A DNA stretch of 6,480 nucleotides, taken from positions 1-6,480 of the forward strand of contig DPSD01000660.1 of NCBI GenBank assembly GCA_003538495.1. Reading direction: 5' to 3'. Source of the DNA: Accumulibacter sp. GTDB taxonomy: Bacteria > Pseudomonadota > Gammaproteobacteria > Burkholderiales > Rhodocyclaceae. The position numbers were made by a program, and so were the translations under genes. Below, piece after piece: positions 5,388 to 6,480 of the stretch; positions within the stretch are counted from its first letter, which is position 1, and every line of letters begins with the position of its first letter. Below the pieces are notes generated by a model. It made no database searches. It had not been told where the DNA came from and worked only from the letters and a program-made list of their open reading frames with translations.

Positions 5388-6480
5388 ATGAAGACCAATG
5401 AAGCCCGCAGACTGCTGCGCCACATGTTCGAAGCGGCAATCACCGCTGCGCAGCCGGCGCACTGCATCCCGCTGCATCTGCCGGAACCCTCTCGCGGCCG
5501 ACTGATCGTGATCGGTGCCGGCAAGGCCTCTGCGGCGATGGCCAAGGCGCTGGAGGAGAACTGGCCGGGCGAGTTGTCGGGACTGGTGGTGACTCGCTAC
5601 GGCTACGTCGTTCCCTGCCAGCGCATCGAAATCGTCGAGGCCGCTCACCCGGTACCGGACGCCGCCGGAGTCGCTGCAGCGCAGCGCATCCACGCCCTGG
5701 TGCAGGGACTCAGCGCCGACGATACCGTGCTGTGCCTGATCTCGGGCGGCGGCTCGTCGCTCCTCGCCCTGCCGTTCGAGGGCCTGAGCCTGGCGGACAA
5801 GCAGGGTGTAAACAAAGCCCTGCTCAAATCCGGCGCCTCGATCTCGGAGATGAACTGCGTCCGCCGCCACCTCTCGGCTGTCAAGGGCGGGCGCTTGGCG
5901 GCGGCCTGCCATCCGGCGCGCGTGGTGAACCTCATGATCTCCGACGTGCCCGGCGACAACCCGATCGACATTGCCTCCGGTCCGACGGTTGCTGACCCCA
6001 CCACCTGCGCCGACGCACTGGCGATCATCCGCCGCTACGGCATCGCCGTACCGCCAGCAGTGCTCGACATCCTCGAAAATGGCCGCGGCGAGTCGATCAA
6101 ACCTGGCGACGCGCGTCTGGACAGAGTCGAAACGCGCCTGATCGCGACACCGCAGATGGCACTCGAAGCCGCCGCTGCGGTGGCACGCCAAGCCGGCGTG
6201 GCGGCGCACATCCTGGGCGATGCCATTGAAGGGGAGGCGCGCGACGTGGGCAAGGTCATGGCCGGAATCGCGCTGCAGGTCGCTGGTCGCGGCCAGCCCT
6301 TCGCAGCGCCCTGCGTCCTGCTCTCCGGCGGGGAGACGACGGTGACGGTGCGCGGCAACGGGCGCGGCGGGCGCAACGTCGAGTTTCTGCTTGCCCTGGG
6401 CGTGGCGCTGAACGGGCATCGCGGCATCCACGCCATCGCTGGCGACACCGACGGGGTGGACGGCCAGGAAGAGATCGCCG
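5388..6480 (+). CDS. ttuD: Glycerate 2-kinase, MOFRL family (often annotated hydroxypyruvate reductase), partial
   Basis: This cytoplasmic class II glycerate kinase phosphorylates D-glycerate to 2-phosphoglycerate with ATP, passing the product of TtuC into lower glycolysis. Homologues in tartrate clusters were named TtuD and called hydroxypyruvate reductase, a name that persists in databases. The frame is open for 364 codons to the window end; the family is about 420 residues, so roughly the last 55 are outside. Landmarks are VIGAGKAS (41-48), AHPVPDAAG (86-94), LISGGGSSLL (117-126), the segment around NCVRRHLSAVKGGRLA (156-171), MISDVPGDNP (183-192), IASGPTVADPTT (195-206) and, in the MOFRL domain, LLSGGETTV (311-319), GRGGRNVEF (325-333) and AGDTDGVDG (351-359). 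The start at 5388 has AGGAG (5376-5380) 7 bases upstream and is 14 bases after the dctA stop, so co-transcription is likely. No inactivating change is seen. Confidence 0.92.
   Translation, partial: MKTNEARRLLRHMFEAAITAAQPAHCIPLHLPEPSRGRLIVIGAGKASAAMAKALEENWPGELSGLVVTRYGYVVPCQRIEIVEAAHPVPDAAGVAAAQRIHALVQGLSADDTVLCLISGGGSSLLALPFEGLSLADKQGVNKALLKSGASISEMNCVRRHLSAVKGGRLAAACHPARVVNLMISDVPGDNPIDIASGPTVADPTTCADALAIIRRYGIAVPPAVLDILENGRGESIKPGDARLDRVETRLIATPQMALEAAAAVARQAGVAAHILGDAIEGEARDVGKVMAGIALQVAGRGQPFAAPCVLLSGGETTVTVRGNGRGGRNVEFLLALGVALNGHRGIHAIAGDTDGVDGQEEIA

Noticed and set aside
4971..6431. Long minus-strand open frame of 486 codons opposite the dctA tail and the glycerate kinase.
   Set aside because: It is an antisense shadow in GC-rich sequence. 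The plus strand carries recognisable DctA and glycerate kinase motifs with good ribosome sites, while the minus frame shows no domains.

Overview
The window is GC-rich and densely coded. It looks like a proteobacterial chromosome, most likely betaproteobacterial (Rhodocyclales- or Burkholderiales-like). That placement rests on codon usage and on gene families recognised from memory, so it is tentative. Two divergent gene blocks are separated by about 530 bases.

Left block (minus strand, positions 2618 down to 1): a phosphonate/phosphite-type ABC importer in the order periplasmic binding protein (PhnD-like), permease (PhnE-like), ATPase (PhnC-like). A fourth gene follows and leaves the window after about 16 codons. 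All three junctions are 4-base ATGA start/stop overlaps, so the four genes look like one translationally coupled operon. The imported substrate cannot be named from sequence alone.

Right block (plus strand, 3149 to the end): a tartrate/D-malate degradation cluster. It holds an intact tartrate dehydrogenase/decarboxylase (ttuC-type), a DctA-family dicarboxylate transporter, and a glycerate 2-kinase (ttuD-type, MOFRL family) cut off by the window end. In this pathway the dicarboxylate is imported, TtuC yields D-glycerate from meso-tartrate (or pyruvate from D-malate), and the kinase makes 2-phosphoglycerate. The three genes have almost identical ribosome binding sites, AGGAG followed by 7 bases.

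The most notable point is that this cluster appears broken in two places while its enzymes stay open. (1) dctA has lost an internal segment of about 115-120 codons, with a frameshift at about 4657/4658, so the transporter cannot be made whole. (2) Directly upstream of ttuC, on the opposite strand, lies only the last ~39 codons of what looks like a LysR-type regulator. Its body, DNA-binding domain and the normal divergent promoter region are absent. Either the uptake and regulation parts of a tartrate locus are decaying, or two assembly collapses occurred; raw reads would decide.

Non-coding features include a strong 11-bp-stem hairpin between ttuC and dctA, a perfect 14-bp palindrome upstream of the importer operon, and a TATAGT box inside the LysR relic that could now serve ttuC. 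I found no RNA genes, CRISPR arrays, insertion sequences or obvious new defence or mobile system.
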